A stretch of 64,000 bases of DNA from Sinohyriopsis cumingii (taxonomy: Eukaryota > Mollusca > Bivalvia > Unionida > Unionidae), in the NCBI GenBank assembly GCA_028554795.2, contig JAPYKE020000033.1, forward strand, positions 4,879,501-4,943,500. The letters run 5' to 3'. Positions within the stretch are counted from its first letter, which is position 1; every line of letters begins with the position of its first letter. Below are positions 7,901 through 16,194 of the stretch, piece by piece. Made by a program: the position numbers and the translations under genes. Below the pieces are notes generated by a model, which was given only the letters and a program-made list of their open reading frames with translations, had not been told where the DNA came from and did not search any database.

Positions 7901-8036
7901 TTGATGGGTTAGTTGGTACTCATATTTATGTAAAATGATCAATTTCATAATTTTGATGGGTTAGTTGGTACTCAGATTTATGTAAAATGATCAATTTCGT
8001 AATTTTGATGGGTTAGTTGGTACTCAGATTTATTAT
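7901..8036. repeat. 52 bp tandem repeat, two full copies and one partial
   Basis: TTGATGGGTTAGTTGGTACT begins copies at 7901, 7953 and 8005 with a 52 base period; the third copy stops after about 32 bases. Copies differ by only two or three bases, so the duplication is recent. Confidence 0.85.
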
Positions 8037-8069
8037 TCATTTTATTTTCTGAATTATCCATCAGATGTA

Positions 8070-8293
8070 GGGGTAAGTTGCTTGATTCTCTAATTGATTT
8101 CAATTGAATAAAATACCAAAACCAACAAAAATTAGAAAAAATCAGTAAAATTAGCTCAAATATCAGTAAAATTAGCTCAAATATCAGTAAAATTATCTCA
8201 AAAAATATATAATTTTTTACTGATTTATTGTTTTTTACTGGTTTTGATATTTTATTCAATTGAAATCAATTAGAGAATCAAGCAACTTACCCC
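8070..8293. repeat. Large palindrome: perfect 45 bp inverted repeat around a 134 bp centre
   Basis: The arms 8070-8114 and 8249-8293 are exact reverse complements over 45 bases, beginning GGGGTAAGTTGCTTGATTCT. Pairing continues about 10 bases further inward with one mismatch. The centre has three copies of a 21 base unit ATCAGTAAAATTAGCTCAAAT and a second inner inverted repeat built on TTTTTACTG. It lies between convergent genes (ORF ending 7486 on plus, ORF ending 8623 on minus). A two-way terminator, an origin or a recombination relic are all possible. Confidence 0.9.
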
Positions 8294-8369
8294 GACGATC
8301 TAATGGACAAAATCACCCAGTGGGTAAAATACCCATCAAAAACACGAAATTTGTTGATTTTTCACTGAA

Positions 8370-8622
8370 ATTCAGAAAAAATAAAATATTTCTGATAAAA
8401 TAAAATATTTCTGATAAAATAAAATATTTCTAATAAAAAAAATATTTCTAATAAAATAAAAATAAAATAAAATTAAATAAAATAAAATATTTCTGATAAA
8501 ATAAAATATTTCTGATAAAATAAAATATTTCTAATAAAATTAAATAAAATAAAATTAAATAAAATAAAATATTTCTGATAAAAATAAAATAAAATAAAAT
8601 ATTTCTTAATCCGCTCCTTATT
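8370..8622. repeat. AT-rich repeat (AAATATTTCTGATAAAATA)
   Basis: About ten irregular copies of TAAAATATTTCTGATAAAA and shortened forms such as AAATAAAATAAAATTAAAT. Long apparent frames through it are low complexity and not genes. It abuts the stop of the minus-strand ORF at 8623. Confidence 0.85.
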
Positions 8623-8895
8623 TTATTCATTCTGGAATATTATTTTTTTAAGTTGATCGACTTTAATGCAGGAATGTGCATAATTTAGAATCTGATCTCT
8701 GCTACAAATGATCTCGATAATATGTTTTTGACGGAGCTCATCTAACTGTTTTTGTGTTAATAAGAAATCCTCACCTCCGTATTCATCAATAACTATATTA
8801 ACGTTAAATTGCTCCATGTTTTGTGAAAACGCTGTTCTGATGGCGTTTTCAAGTACTTCTTTGTCATGTATAAAAACCCTCACGTGCTGGTACAT
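8623..8895 (-). CDS. Unknown 90-residue protein of the element
   Basis: Intact ORF from an ATG preceded by AATATTATATA, the same promoter-like string as other genes of the element. The product has a beta-like N-terminus, an acidic centre (VIDEYGGEDF) and a helical C-terminal half with one Cys in IEIICSRDQ and another in HSCIKVDQ. No family recognised. It is the last gene of the minus-strand virion block, 37 bp beyond the stop of the penton-like gene. Probably real given spacing and frame, function unknown. Confidence 0.55.
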   Translation of the reverse strand: MYQHVRVFIHDKEVLENAIRTAFSQNMEQFNVNIVIDEYGGEDFLLTQKQLDELRQKHIIEIICSRDQILNYAHSCIKVDQLKKIIFQNE

Positions 8896-8932
8896 TATAT
8901 AATATTTACTTGATTAATTCGAGATCAAAGAT

Positions 8933-10312
8933 CTACAATTTCACATACAGATTTATCACGAGCTCTTCTCCACGTATGTCAATTAAGCGATTAAGGTGGT
9001 CTGTGAGTTTATAATTTATTCGTGTTAACATATTTATGTGACACCGCAGATAAACAGGATTAGTTGGTTCTTGCACGATTAAACTTCCGGGGGAAACTTG
9101 TGGTGTAAATGTATATAAAATATATCCTTGTTGAGCCTGATTTGATCTTCCGAGGTCTATTTGATAGCTGCCATCGACTACGTCACAAACCAGATTGACC
9201 ACGATAGTGCTGGTTATATTAACGATTCCCGGAGAAACGTGTCTGCCGCCGGCATGTGGATCATTATTATATCTTAAAACAGTTGGAGGTGGTGCTAGTT
9301 TTCTCCACGCATCGAGTATTTTAGAAAAGTTCTCATCGATGACATCATTGACGGATTTTCTTAATTTATCCTGATTATAATCAGGGAACTTAAATGTTGC
9401 AATATCAGCTTCGGATATTTTGTATTTGGCTGTGAAGGATTTTTTATAATCGCCTGATGACTTAAGAACTATATCTCTAATTCTATTATAAATATTTTCA
9501 GAAGAATTAACTATAAAATTTAAAACTTCTATGTACCTGATGATATTATCGCGCGCAGATGTCAAATCAGATAAATACTCCCGAAAACTATCACGTAAAC
9601 TATTTAACTGTATTTTATGGTCTGAGTTTATTGAAGAAAATATAGAATCAATATTCGAAGCAATAATACGTCTACTAAGATTATGAGAAATAAGTACATG
9701 ATCATAATAAAGGTCTCCACCTATCACCACCGGTTTTAATTCTGTGTAATCTAACCAAATTGAATTCATTTCAATATCGTGACGAGAACTATTTGTTGAC
9801 GTAAAATCAGCTCGTTTTGGTTCTGGTGGTCCTTCATACACCGGAGGAACATCCAGCCAACCTAGTACGGATCTTATCGTGGATTGATAAATATCAACGA
9901 CGTAATCAGGAGAATGTATCTCAACCGTCGAAGATAGCGTCGGTTCATGAACGTTAATTGATATTTTTGCTTCTTTTCCGGTTATTGATTTTATTCTACG
10001 TTGAAATTCCTCATTGATATCTTCAATCTCATAGCTACCAGGGGGTATTCCAACATCTATCCAGTCAGGAGTACCATCTGGTTTGTTCTTGTTGGCAAAT
10101 ACGAGCAAATTATTTGCTGGTGTACCATGAAATGATTTTGATCTGATATTTGGCCAGCTGTAATATACCCGTAATTGAGCTAACGCTATTTCTTTTACTG
10201 GAATTGCAGTAGGAAAATTAATACTAAATTCAGGATTAGATGAACTTACCGAGATCATCGTTATCTTTGGCGGAGTTGTGTTAGTCACGATCTGCTGGAG
10301 TAATTCTGTCAT
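8933..10312 (-). CDS. Putative minor capsid (penton-like) protein
   Basis: A 459-residue protein from an ATG that overlaps the end of the upstream gene by 32 bases. Beta-rich N-terminal region with IALAQLRVYYSWPNI (about 42-56), then a W-x-D-V-x-I-P-P-G-S-Y-E-I box and IRSVLGWL. A helical insert lies at about 230-340, and a second beta-rich part ends in ELVINLYVKL. I recall this SWPNI...GSYEI pattern from proteins linked to the hexon and protease in invertebrate adintovirus-like elements, where a single-jelly-roll penton is expected. The assignment rests on position and this resemblance, not on a diagnostic motif. Its large size would allow for the helical insertion. Confidence 0.55.
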   Translation of the reverse strand: MTELLQQIVTNTTPPKITMISVSSSNPEFSINFPTAIPVKEIALAQLRVYYSWPNIRSKSFHGTPANNLLVFANKNKPDGTPDWIDVGIPPGSYEIEDINEEFQRRIKSITGKEAKISINVHEPTLSSTVEIHSPDYVVDIYQSTIRSVLGWLDVPPVYEGPPEPKRADFTSTNSSRHDIEMNSIWLDYTELKPVVIGGDLYYDHVLISHNLSRRIIASNIDSIFSSINSDHKIQLNSLRDSFREYLSDLTSARDNIIRYIEVLNFIVNSSENIYNRIRDIVLKSSGDYKKSFTAKYKISEADIATFKFPDYNQDKLRKSVNDVIDENFSKILDAWRKLAPPPTVLRYNNDPHAGGRHVSPGIVNITSTIVVNLVCDVVDGSYQIDLGRSNQAQQGYILYTFTPQVSPGSLIVQEPTNPVYLRCHINMLTRINYKLTDHLNRLIDIRGEELVINLYVKL

Positions 10313-10766
10313 TATTAATATTTGTATTCTTAATACCGATACCTTCGTCGTATATTTTAGTCATCATTGAAAACTCGAAATCAGATATAATTCCATCACC
10401 GAGGCTCGCCGATAACAACGAGGATAATTTCGAGTATGCCACCGTCGTTATGTGTAATTTTATTATGTAATCGGATAATTTTTCGTTCGTGCAAGTACAT
10501 ATTTTTTTTGCGATGATATTGAGCACACCTGCAATCGTTGTTGCCGCTGAAATACAAATAGTTACAGCTACTGGTGCCATCACTGTCACCGCTGATAATA
10601 TAACACCCGTTCCAGCAACAGCAGCGGATACTGAATAAACAATTACATCAACGATAACTAATCGTCGTCGATATTTTTTTACTTTTACTGTATATTGTTC
10701 GACTTGATCTTTTAGCGCCGCCTGCCATTCACGCGCTTGATTGTACCTGTATTGTGCACCGTCCAT
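10281..10766 (-). CDS. Two-TM membrane protein of the virion block
   Basis: 161 residues from an ATG. A basic coiled-coil head (about 1-35, ending KKYRRRL) is followed by two hydrophobic stretches (about 37-60 and 65-85) separated by a short turn with MAPV. Then come KKICTCTNEK and a conserved-looking helical tail (KLSSLLSASLGDGIISDFEF). Such small head-TM-TM-tail proteins accompany capsid genes in adintovirus-like elements; their job is unknown. The 3' end overlaps the start of the penton-like gene by 32 bases, so translation of the two may be linked. Upstream is the fibre-like gene, 6 bp away. Confidence 0.6.
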   Translation of the reverse strand: MDGAQYRYNQAREWQAALKDQVEQYTVKVKKYRRRLVIVDVIVYSVSAAVAGTGVILSAVTVMAPVAVTICISAATTIAGVLNIIAKKICTCTNEKLSDYIIKLHITTVAYSKLSSLLSASLGDGIISDFEFSMMTKIYDEGIGIKNTNINNDRITPADRD

Positions 10767-10772
10767 ATATTT

Positions 10773-11828
10773 TTATGCAGTAAACAATTGAGGTGTTTCA
10801 GCTACAAATTCCAAACACCACCAGTAAGATGTTGCGGTTAATTTCTTATCAGCTGCTTCCAGAATAAATATTTCTTCAGTTCCGTTATTTAATATAACAG
10901 ATACAACCCCGGAAAACCTGTCGGTGGAATGACGCCATGGAAACGTTGTGAAGATCTCAAATCGCGCAGCACTGAACACGGACAGCCTGTACACGCCAGT
11001 GACTGTTGCTGTATATTTGATAGTATTATTTTGATGCGACCACGTTGCAAATCCCGATGATACTGTGTATACGATGTTTGTGATATGTCCGGGAGTTTTT
11101 CCGGTTGGAATTTTAATCAGACCGGTTTTGTTAACGATCTCAGGAATTCCCGCTACGATGTTTTGCTGTGTTTGTTTAATCGTGTCAATGTTGGTCTTGA
11201 TATCTTGCTGTGTTTGTTTGATCGTGTCAATGTTGGTTTTGATATCAACGAGTTTTATGTCAACGACAAGCGGAGTGCCGAAGAATTCTTCAGCGGTTTT
11301 TTGATGGTTTCTGCGAAATCTTCCAAAAGCGCCCACGTGAACATCATACTCAGCCCGTAACGTGGATAATTTATTATCTGCGGTACCATAGCTAACGTCA
11401 ACATACTTTTTCGTTGCAGCATCTTCGTCGGATGTTGGATCTCTTAAAACCACTATTTTGTTTCCGTTCATGCTGAGTTCACCCGTCATTGTGTCGCCGG
11501 TGTTTCTCACACGATTAGCAACGCTTCTTCCAATTTCATCTCTGATGGATGTAAATGATACACTTGAATCTCTGATTCTGGCGCCGTCAGTGAACACAGG
11601 AATATTATCTGTAACCGCACCGAGTACTCGTCGAACTATATCATTCCATTTAATATTGCTCGTTTTTAGTTTACCATATCGATCTTGAAAAATAGCAACT
11701 TCATCTGGGTCAACTCCAGCCAGGTTCATAATATCAGCGAGGTCATCCTTAGTCGCATACTTCGACAGATCAACATCGCCGTATGTTCTCCTAGCACGCG
11801 AGAATCTTCTTCCGTAAATATCAACCAT
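10773..11828 (-). CDS. Fibre/tail-spike-like protein
   Basis: 351 residues from an ATG. Residues about 110-145 read GDTMTGELSMNG, NKIVVLRDPTSDEDAATKKY, a motif set typical of phage tail fibre and collar proteins. It is followed by a coiled coil holding a perfect tandem repeat of 14 residues (IKTNIDTIKQTQQ twice, about 200-228; the DNA copies lie near 11162-11250). The C-terminal 120 residues are beta-rich with TATVTGVYRLSVFSAARF, as in trimeric C1q/TNF-like or fibre-knob heads. The layout of shaft, coiled coil and head suggests a receptor-binding spike. Phage-type fibre motifs in an animal element point to capture from a phage or convergent exchange. The repeat may tune shaft length. Confidence 0.7.
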   Translation of the reverse strand: MVDIYGRRFSRARRTYGDVDLSKYATKDDLADIMNLAGVDPDEVAIFQDRYGKLKTSNIKWNDIVRRVLGAVTDNIPVFTDGARIRDSSVSFTSIRDEIGRSVANRVRNTGDTMTGELSMNGNKIVVLRDPTSDEDAATKKYVDVSYGTADNKLSTLRAEYDVHVGAFGRFRRNHQKTAEEFFGTPLVVDIKLVDIKTNIDTIKQTQQDIKTNIDTIKQTQQNIVAGIPEIVNKTGLIKIPTGKTPGHITNIVYTVSSGFATWSHQNNTIKYTATVTGVYRLSVFSAARFEIFTTFPWRHSTDRFSGVVSVILNNGTEEIFILEAADKKLTATSYWWCLEFVAETPQLFTA

Positions 11829-11846
11829 TATAACAAGACATGTTGT

Positions 11847-12362
11847 TTAAAACGCTTTACGCGAAACGAATCTGTTACTTGTATAATCATGCACGACTTT
11901 ATGTGGTGGTTTGGATGATTTTGATATAGCGTCGAGTACATTAATTACTTCACGGCCGCATATTGGCGGATCTGTCATTGTTTGTGTGGGTAGTGTTGAA
12001 TACCAAACTTTGGAACCTCTGGTTCTAGCGTGGAGTGGTGCGACATACTTGATAAATTCAGCAGGTGGAGCTAACCCGTACGAATCAAAATAAACAATTC
12101 CACGTGGATCAACCGCGTATGATACCCAATGAGTACCGGGTCCAGAACGTTCATCGAGATTAATAATACCTGTTTCGAGTTTATTCGGTTGTTTTGGTAA
12201 TTGATCTCGCATAAAAACACCTCTAAAGGCTTTTATTTTTAATTTTTTAGCAGCATCAAGTAAATCAAAATTTGATGCTGGAGTATCTAACGTGGAAGCC
12301 TCAGACCTCTTCCCCAGCGAGATCCCGGTAATCTTAGACCGCGTCCTTTTTTTTGTATCCAC
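11847..12362 (-). CDS. PRO: Adenain-like cysteine protease
   Basis: 171 codons read from a GTG at 12362; no useful in-frame ATG exists before codon 51, so expression is odd. The catalytic set of adenovirus/Polinton C5-type proteases is present: His78 in GTHWVSY, Asp93 in VYFDSYG, Gln127 in LPTQT and Cys135 in PPICGRE. It would cleave capsid precursors during maturation. The frame overlaps the 3' end of the pX-like gene by 29 bases in a +1 relation, and the overlap contains an A8 run (minus strand, 12347-12354). The N-terminal basic stretch (KKRTRSK) starts at that run. Either a frame change at A8 links the two genes or the true start has been lost. Confidence 0.85.
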   Translation of the reverse strand: MDTKKRTRSKITGISLGKRSEASTLDTPASNFDLLDAAKKLKIKAFRGVFMRDQLPKQPNKLETGIINLDERSGPGTHWVSYAVDPRGIVYFDSYGLAPPAEFIKYVAPLHARTRGSKVWYSTLPTQTMTDPPICGREVINVLDAISKSSKPPHKVVHDYTSNRFVSRKAF

Positions 12363-12729
12363 TTCCAGTTGCTTTCTTTAGAGCCATTCCAGCAGCTGTC
12401 CCAACAGCACCTAACGCGGCTGCTTTTGCTACGGCTGGAGCGGCAGCAGCTATTAACGATGGAATAGCCGCAAGAAGTGGAAATATACCACCGGTTTTAA
12501 ACATGTCTTTGATGGCGTTCGGGGAAAGATGAAATTGAACTCCAGTTTTTGATTCCAGGGCTTTATTGAAATGTTTAATCTGATTATTTGTCAACGATAA
12601 TTTGTTTGGACCACCACCAATCTGATCTCGTTTTAGTGATATTTTAGTTCCGCATTTGTTGGCGGTTTTTGATTGAAGCTTTTTGACCTGACCAGGAGTC
12701 AGAGTAACATTAACATGACCATACGACAT
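12334..12729 (-). CDS. pX-like small virion protein with hydrophobic C-terminus
   Basis: 131 residues from an ATG. Two tandem modules of about 35-40 residues each begin with a T-x-x-Q motif (LTPGQVKKLQ and LTNNQIKHFN) and end in a beta-like segment (TKISLKRDQI and VQFHLSPNAI). A hydrophobic Ala-rich stretch (about 80-118, GGIFPLLAAIPSLIAAAAPA) and a basic GSGYKKK tail follow. This layout is common next to the hexon gene in adintovirus-like elements and is compared there with adenovirus pX or pVI-type core or membrane-active proteins. That comparison is by analogy. The gene sits between the major capsid gene and the protease, sharing 29 bases with the latter. Confidence 0.6.
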   Translation of the reverse strand: MSYGHVNVTLTPGQVKKLQSKTANKCGTKISLKRDQIGGGPNKLSLTNNQIKHFNKALESKTGVQFHLSPNAIKDMFKTGGIFPLLAAIPSLIAAAAPAVAKAAALGAVGTAAGMALKKATGSGYKKKDAV

Positions 12730-12763
12730 TTTTATTTAAAATATATTTTTCTAAATAACACGA

Positions 12764-14188
12764 TTAAAGATTTTCCACCGGTGCATCAATGACCCTCATT
12801 CGACCACTACCGCCTTCAAGTAACATGGCCTTATCGCTAAGTATGACCGCGATTGCTCTATAATCAACACCACCTGTATTCAGCGTTGCTTTAAGATGTA
12901 TATCAACGACAGATTGTTTTGATAGATCAAGATGCTCCAATGAAAAATAATAAATCGGATATAAAGTTCTGAAATCTAATTGTGATATTTGCAACCCAGT
13001 ATCTATATTTTGATCACGTCCCATGAACGACATTAAACGATGATATGCACGCGCTATGTGATTTTGTTCATAATTTAGTTGTATATTCTCCGTTGGTTCT
13101 TGTTGTCCGTTTATCCGTAAAGAAATATCTGTGACACCTAATTTATCAAATATCATATGAGAGCGAACTTGTGAACCTAATCGATTAGTTTCCTGAAACG
13201 CAATAAAAATATGTCGCGGTGCAAAAACACCCTGTTGTGATGCTATATGCCATGTAAACTGACCGTTAACGTTAGTTTGCATACTGTCTGTGCTTGTTGT
13301 TAACCATGACAACAAGGATTTACCACCAGCGTCCATGAAAGAAATTAATTTTTGTTCTACTGCGATCGTTGGAGTCATTACCGGCATCCATAATGAAAGT
13401 TTAGACAATATTACTTTACCAGCATCACCAGCAGGTCTCCACAGAGCATCGTTATCATCACCTTTTCGCACAAGAACAACCGTGTGTCTAGCTCCAAAAA
13501 TAACCTTCCTAAACTTTCTACAAAATCCAAAAATATGAGATAGTGGAATTGCACATGAGAATCTTCTATTGCCAGTAGACAACATATTTCTACGTGCTGC
13601 AAATCCCAGGTTGAAATTTTCGCTAGCACCATGAACCACTGGCCACACATCAGCATCAGCGTTATCGGCAAAATTTCTTGGTCGTCTTATATTATACGGA
13701 TCGCTTTCAGGGTTATTGGAGTTATCTTTCACAAACATCATTGCAGGGCCTGCTGATCTTGTATAATCATCAGAATATCTTGCTAATCCTATTATTGTTG
13801 TAGCAACGTCGACATCTTTCTGGATCGATTCGATATTTTTTCCATCGATCATATAAGTGGCGCTATCAAACAGTGCCATGATCCCGTTGTTGACAAAACC
13901 AATTTTTACTGCATCTGCATAAGTAGTGTCATCCGTTTTTATAATTGTACCTTCTACCTCGAGAAAAGCCTCAGCGGGTAAAAAGTATCTACTTGTATCA
14001 TGAACTTGTAGTTCAATTCTTCCACGTTGATTTGGTATTCGTGCTTCATAAGAATAAAACTGATAATCACGTACCGATTCATCTTTAAGGACAGGTGCTT
14101 CCATGTCAAATGCTGTGTCTGATTCACGCTTAAACATTTTATTATAATTATTTTCGTCTGACACGAAAACCGGGTTTAGAAATTCCAC
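12764..14188 (-). CDS. MCP: Major capsid protein (double-jelly-roll hexon type)
   Basis: 474 codons, read from a GTG at 14188. Hallmarks of the invertebrate Polinton/adintovirus hexon are visible: FLPAEAFLEVEG, FVNNGIMALFDSATYMIDG, NFNLGFAARR, IPLSHIFGFCRKF with VIFGARHTVVLVR, and near the end a Y-rich strand LDFRTLYPIYYFSLEHLDL. Trimers of this protein would form the icosahedral shell. The body is fully open. The start is puzzling: the frame is closed by a TGA just upstream, and the only close ATG (14201-14199) is offset by one base. So a one-base change near the 5' end, or GTG initiation, must be assumed. The next in-frame ATG is codon 18. Confidence 0.88.
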   Translation of the reverse strand: MEFLNPVFVSDENNYNKMFKRESDTAFDMEAPVLKDESVRDYQFYSYEARIPNQRGRIELQVHDTSRYFLPAEAFLEVEGTIIKTDDTTYADAVKIGFVNNGIMALFDSATYMIDGKNIESIQKDVDVATTIIGLARYSDDYTRSAGPAMMFVKDNSNNPESDPYNIRRPRNFADNADADVWPVVHGASENFNLGFAARRNMLSTGNRRFSCAIPLSHIFGFCRKFRKVIFGARHTVVLVRKGDDNDALWRPAGDAGKVILSKLSLWMPVMTPTIAVEQKLISFMDAGGKSLLSWLTTSTDSMQTNVNGQFTWHIASQQGVFAPRHIFIAFQETNRLGSQVRSHMIFDKLGVTDISLRINGQQEPTENIQLNYEQNHIARAYHRLMSFMGRDQNIDTGLQISQLDFRTLYPIYYFSLEHLDLSKQSVVDIHLKATLNTGGVDYRAIAVILSDKAMLLEGGSGRMRVIDAPVENL

Positions 14189-14223
14189 TACCTGATATCA
14201 TGCTTGAAATATTATTCCCTGGT

Positions 14224-14652
14224 TCACTGAGTCTTATCTGCTATCAAATTTCTTTCTGCTTCTTCAGATATCGCCGCTAGTTTTTGATTTGCAGCCTGAT
14301 TTATTATTTTACTTACGTCTGCTGGCATCACCTCAGTACTTGCCAGTTTCACCGGTTGTTGTTTTCGTCGCAATAATCGTGCTAATCTTTCTTTGATTGC
14401 CGAGAACGCCTTACCAGCAACATTGACAATTGCACCAGGCGCTTTATCACGAACAATATCAATAGCTTTCATCGATAATTGTTTTGCAATAGGTGCTACT
14501 TTTGGGGCTATCCTTGTAAATAATCCCTGAATAACATCACCAAGTCCATCTCCGTAAGTAGCTCTGTAGATTGGTAATCGTGAGTTTACCGCTCTGACCT
14601 GCATTGGTTTACGATGATTATTATGTATGATCATCTTATTTTTATTTACCAT
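14224..14652 (-). CDS. Basic pVI/pX-like minor virion protein
   Basis: 142 residues from an ATG. The basic N-terminus contains YRATYGDGLGDVIQ, then an amphipathic helix-rich middle (FTRIAPKVAPIAKQ) and an Arg/Lys cluster RLARLLRRKQQP at about 89-100. Size, charge and position just upstream of the capsid gene resemble the adenovirus pVI/pX class, which binds DNA or disrupts membranes. That is analogy only. The GDGLG segment could be a processing site for the protease, since adenain-type enzymes cut near Gly-rich sites. It lies 12 bp downstream of the coiled-coil gene and 36 bp upstream of the capsid GTG. Confidence 0.6.
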   Translation of the reverse strand: MVNKNKMIIHNNHRKPMQVRAVNSRLPIYRATYGDGLGDVIQGLFTRIAPKVAPIAKQLSMKAIDIVRDKAPGAIVNVAGKAFSAIKERLARLLRRKQQPVKLASTEVMPADVSKIINQAANQKLAAISEEAERNLIADKTQ

Positions 14653-14663
14653 TTATTTAACAA

Positions 14664-15838
14664 CTAGTCATCAGCAAGTTCATCGATAAGTTCTCGGTAA
14701 ACGCCGATATCCATGATACCACCCTGAAATAATCGCCGACAAATATCAGATGCTTCATTAATTATTTCTGGTGAATTATTTCCGGCACGTTTTCCTCCTA
14801 TGAGAACCTCTAACCGTGACACATCATTAATGATATTATCAGGACAAATAAAATTGTTTTCTCCCGACGTAGTCAGAAAACCACTTCCTACAGCGCTCGG
14901 AGTATCATCACCAGGATCTCTTTCTTTACCCAGGGAACGTAATTTCTCCCGTTGTTTAGTTTCTATATTTTTTAATATTTCTTCTACTTGTTTCCATTTT
15001 TCTTCTGCTTTTCGCTTCATTTCTTTTGCCATCTGCTTCCTTTTCTCTCCAGATGGTTTTTGCGGTGAAGAAGATTGCTGTTGTTCTATATGTTGCAGAG
15101 GTGGAGGAAGTTGATACTGGAAGAGTTCTCCTTGTTCTAGTTGTTTTATTTGCTCTCCATAAAGTCTTCTTACTTCTTGATGAAGATTTCTATATTTAAA
15201 ATCATCATATCTAACTTGTTTTTTTTCTATATACACGATATATCCATTTAATAAGATCATCATCACTTACTTTTTCATAACTAGGTTTTAAAATTATAGA
15301 TTTATTAAATATACTAATTAATATTTTTTCAGGTAGTTTTTCTCTTTCAGTATTTCTAATATCTTCGATAAAACCTTCCTTAAATTTTGCAATCAATTCT
15401 ACGTTTTCTTTTTTTTGGTTTTGGTTCAGGTGTATGTTTTTTTTGCACGTCGGCGACTTCAGCACGAAGTTTTCCAATACTTTCAAGTATTTCCTCACCA
15501 ACAGGTGGAGGTTGAGCCGCAGCTATTTCCCTGGCTATGCCAGGTGGAAGATCTCGTAAAATCTTCTTTGTCTGTTTAGTTCTTCTTGCTATTTTTTCAG
15601 CTTGTTCTGCTGTTTGTTTTGATACCGGAAGAAGATCCTCTTTGATGACTGTTGTAACTTGTTCAGTAGCTGCAGTGACGGGCTTAAACAGTTTTTTAGT
15701 GTCTTCTTCGTACTCAACTTGTGCTTCTTGTTGCGCTTGTAGATTTTTTCTAAATGAATCTCGCACGGGAAGAAATTTTTTAATTGCTTCTAATCGTTCT
15801 CGTGCTGTTCTTGCAGTATGAGATTCTGGATGTACCAT
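14664..15838 (-). pseudogene. Long coiled-coil virion-associated protein in three offset frames
   Basis: Three open pieces lie head to tail on the minus strand. ATG 15838 to 15380 (152 codons) has a SHTARTARERLEAI head, a long Gln/Glu/Lys coiled coil, a PPPVGEE segment and a basic PKPKKRKRR end. A frame open from 15501 to 15211 carries ELIAKFKEGFIEDI and a VSDDDLIKWIYRVY segment. A frame from 15266 to 14664 (200 codons) carries YDDFKYRNLHQEVRRLYGEQ, a second coiled coil and an acidic C-terminus. Content flows from one piece to the next, and both switches fall at A8 runs (15409-15416 and 15219-15226), each needing a +1 step. So this is one gene of about 390 codons, either broken or expressed by slippage. 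Family not recognised beyond its habitual place at the start of the virion block. Confidence 0.6.
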
Positions 15839-16194
15839 TATTTTTAATATAACAATTTTTTAATTAATAGCAGCAGAGAGGGCGCCTACCAATGTTGGTC
15901 GTCCAGTAATCAAACAAAAAAATAAATAAACACGTAGAGTACTTTATTTTTCAGCTACCTTTTCGATAGGGTTTTATTGATGGGGTTGGTTTCAAGAAAA
16001 AATAAAAACCTCCCAGGAAACGTTTATTTGTGAAAATCTGGACCTTTCTACAGATTTTATTTTTTTTTGTTTTGTTTTATTTGTTTGTCGGAATCATTTG
16101 GTCTGTTTGCCTTCTCTGCTGCTGCTATCATAAGAACACATCGCAAGTAGTTATATATATATAAAAAAAAAACTATAAAAAAGAAGAAAAAAGG
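15839..16194. other. Right-hand non-coding end of the viral element
   Basis: AT-rich stretch with no gene. An imperfect inverted pair, TAGCAGCAGAGAGG at 15868-15881 and CCTTCTCTGCTGCTGCTA at 16110-16127, brackets about 230 bp. The element should end in a terminal inverted repeat hereabouts, but its left partner is outside the window, so the junction cannot be fixed. By 16.2 kb the DNA matches a host repeat (see 16195). Confidence 0.4.

Noticed and set aside
7978-8259. 93-residue minus-strand frame
   Set aside because: It runs through the palindrome and AT repeats and is low complexity.
11065-11360. Plus-strand frames of 79 and 91 residues
   Set aside because: Shadows of the fibre-like gene, produced by its internal repeat.
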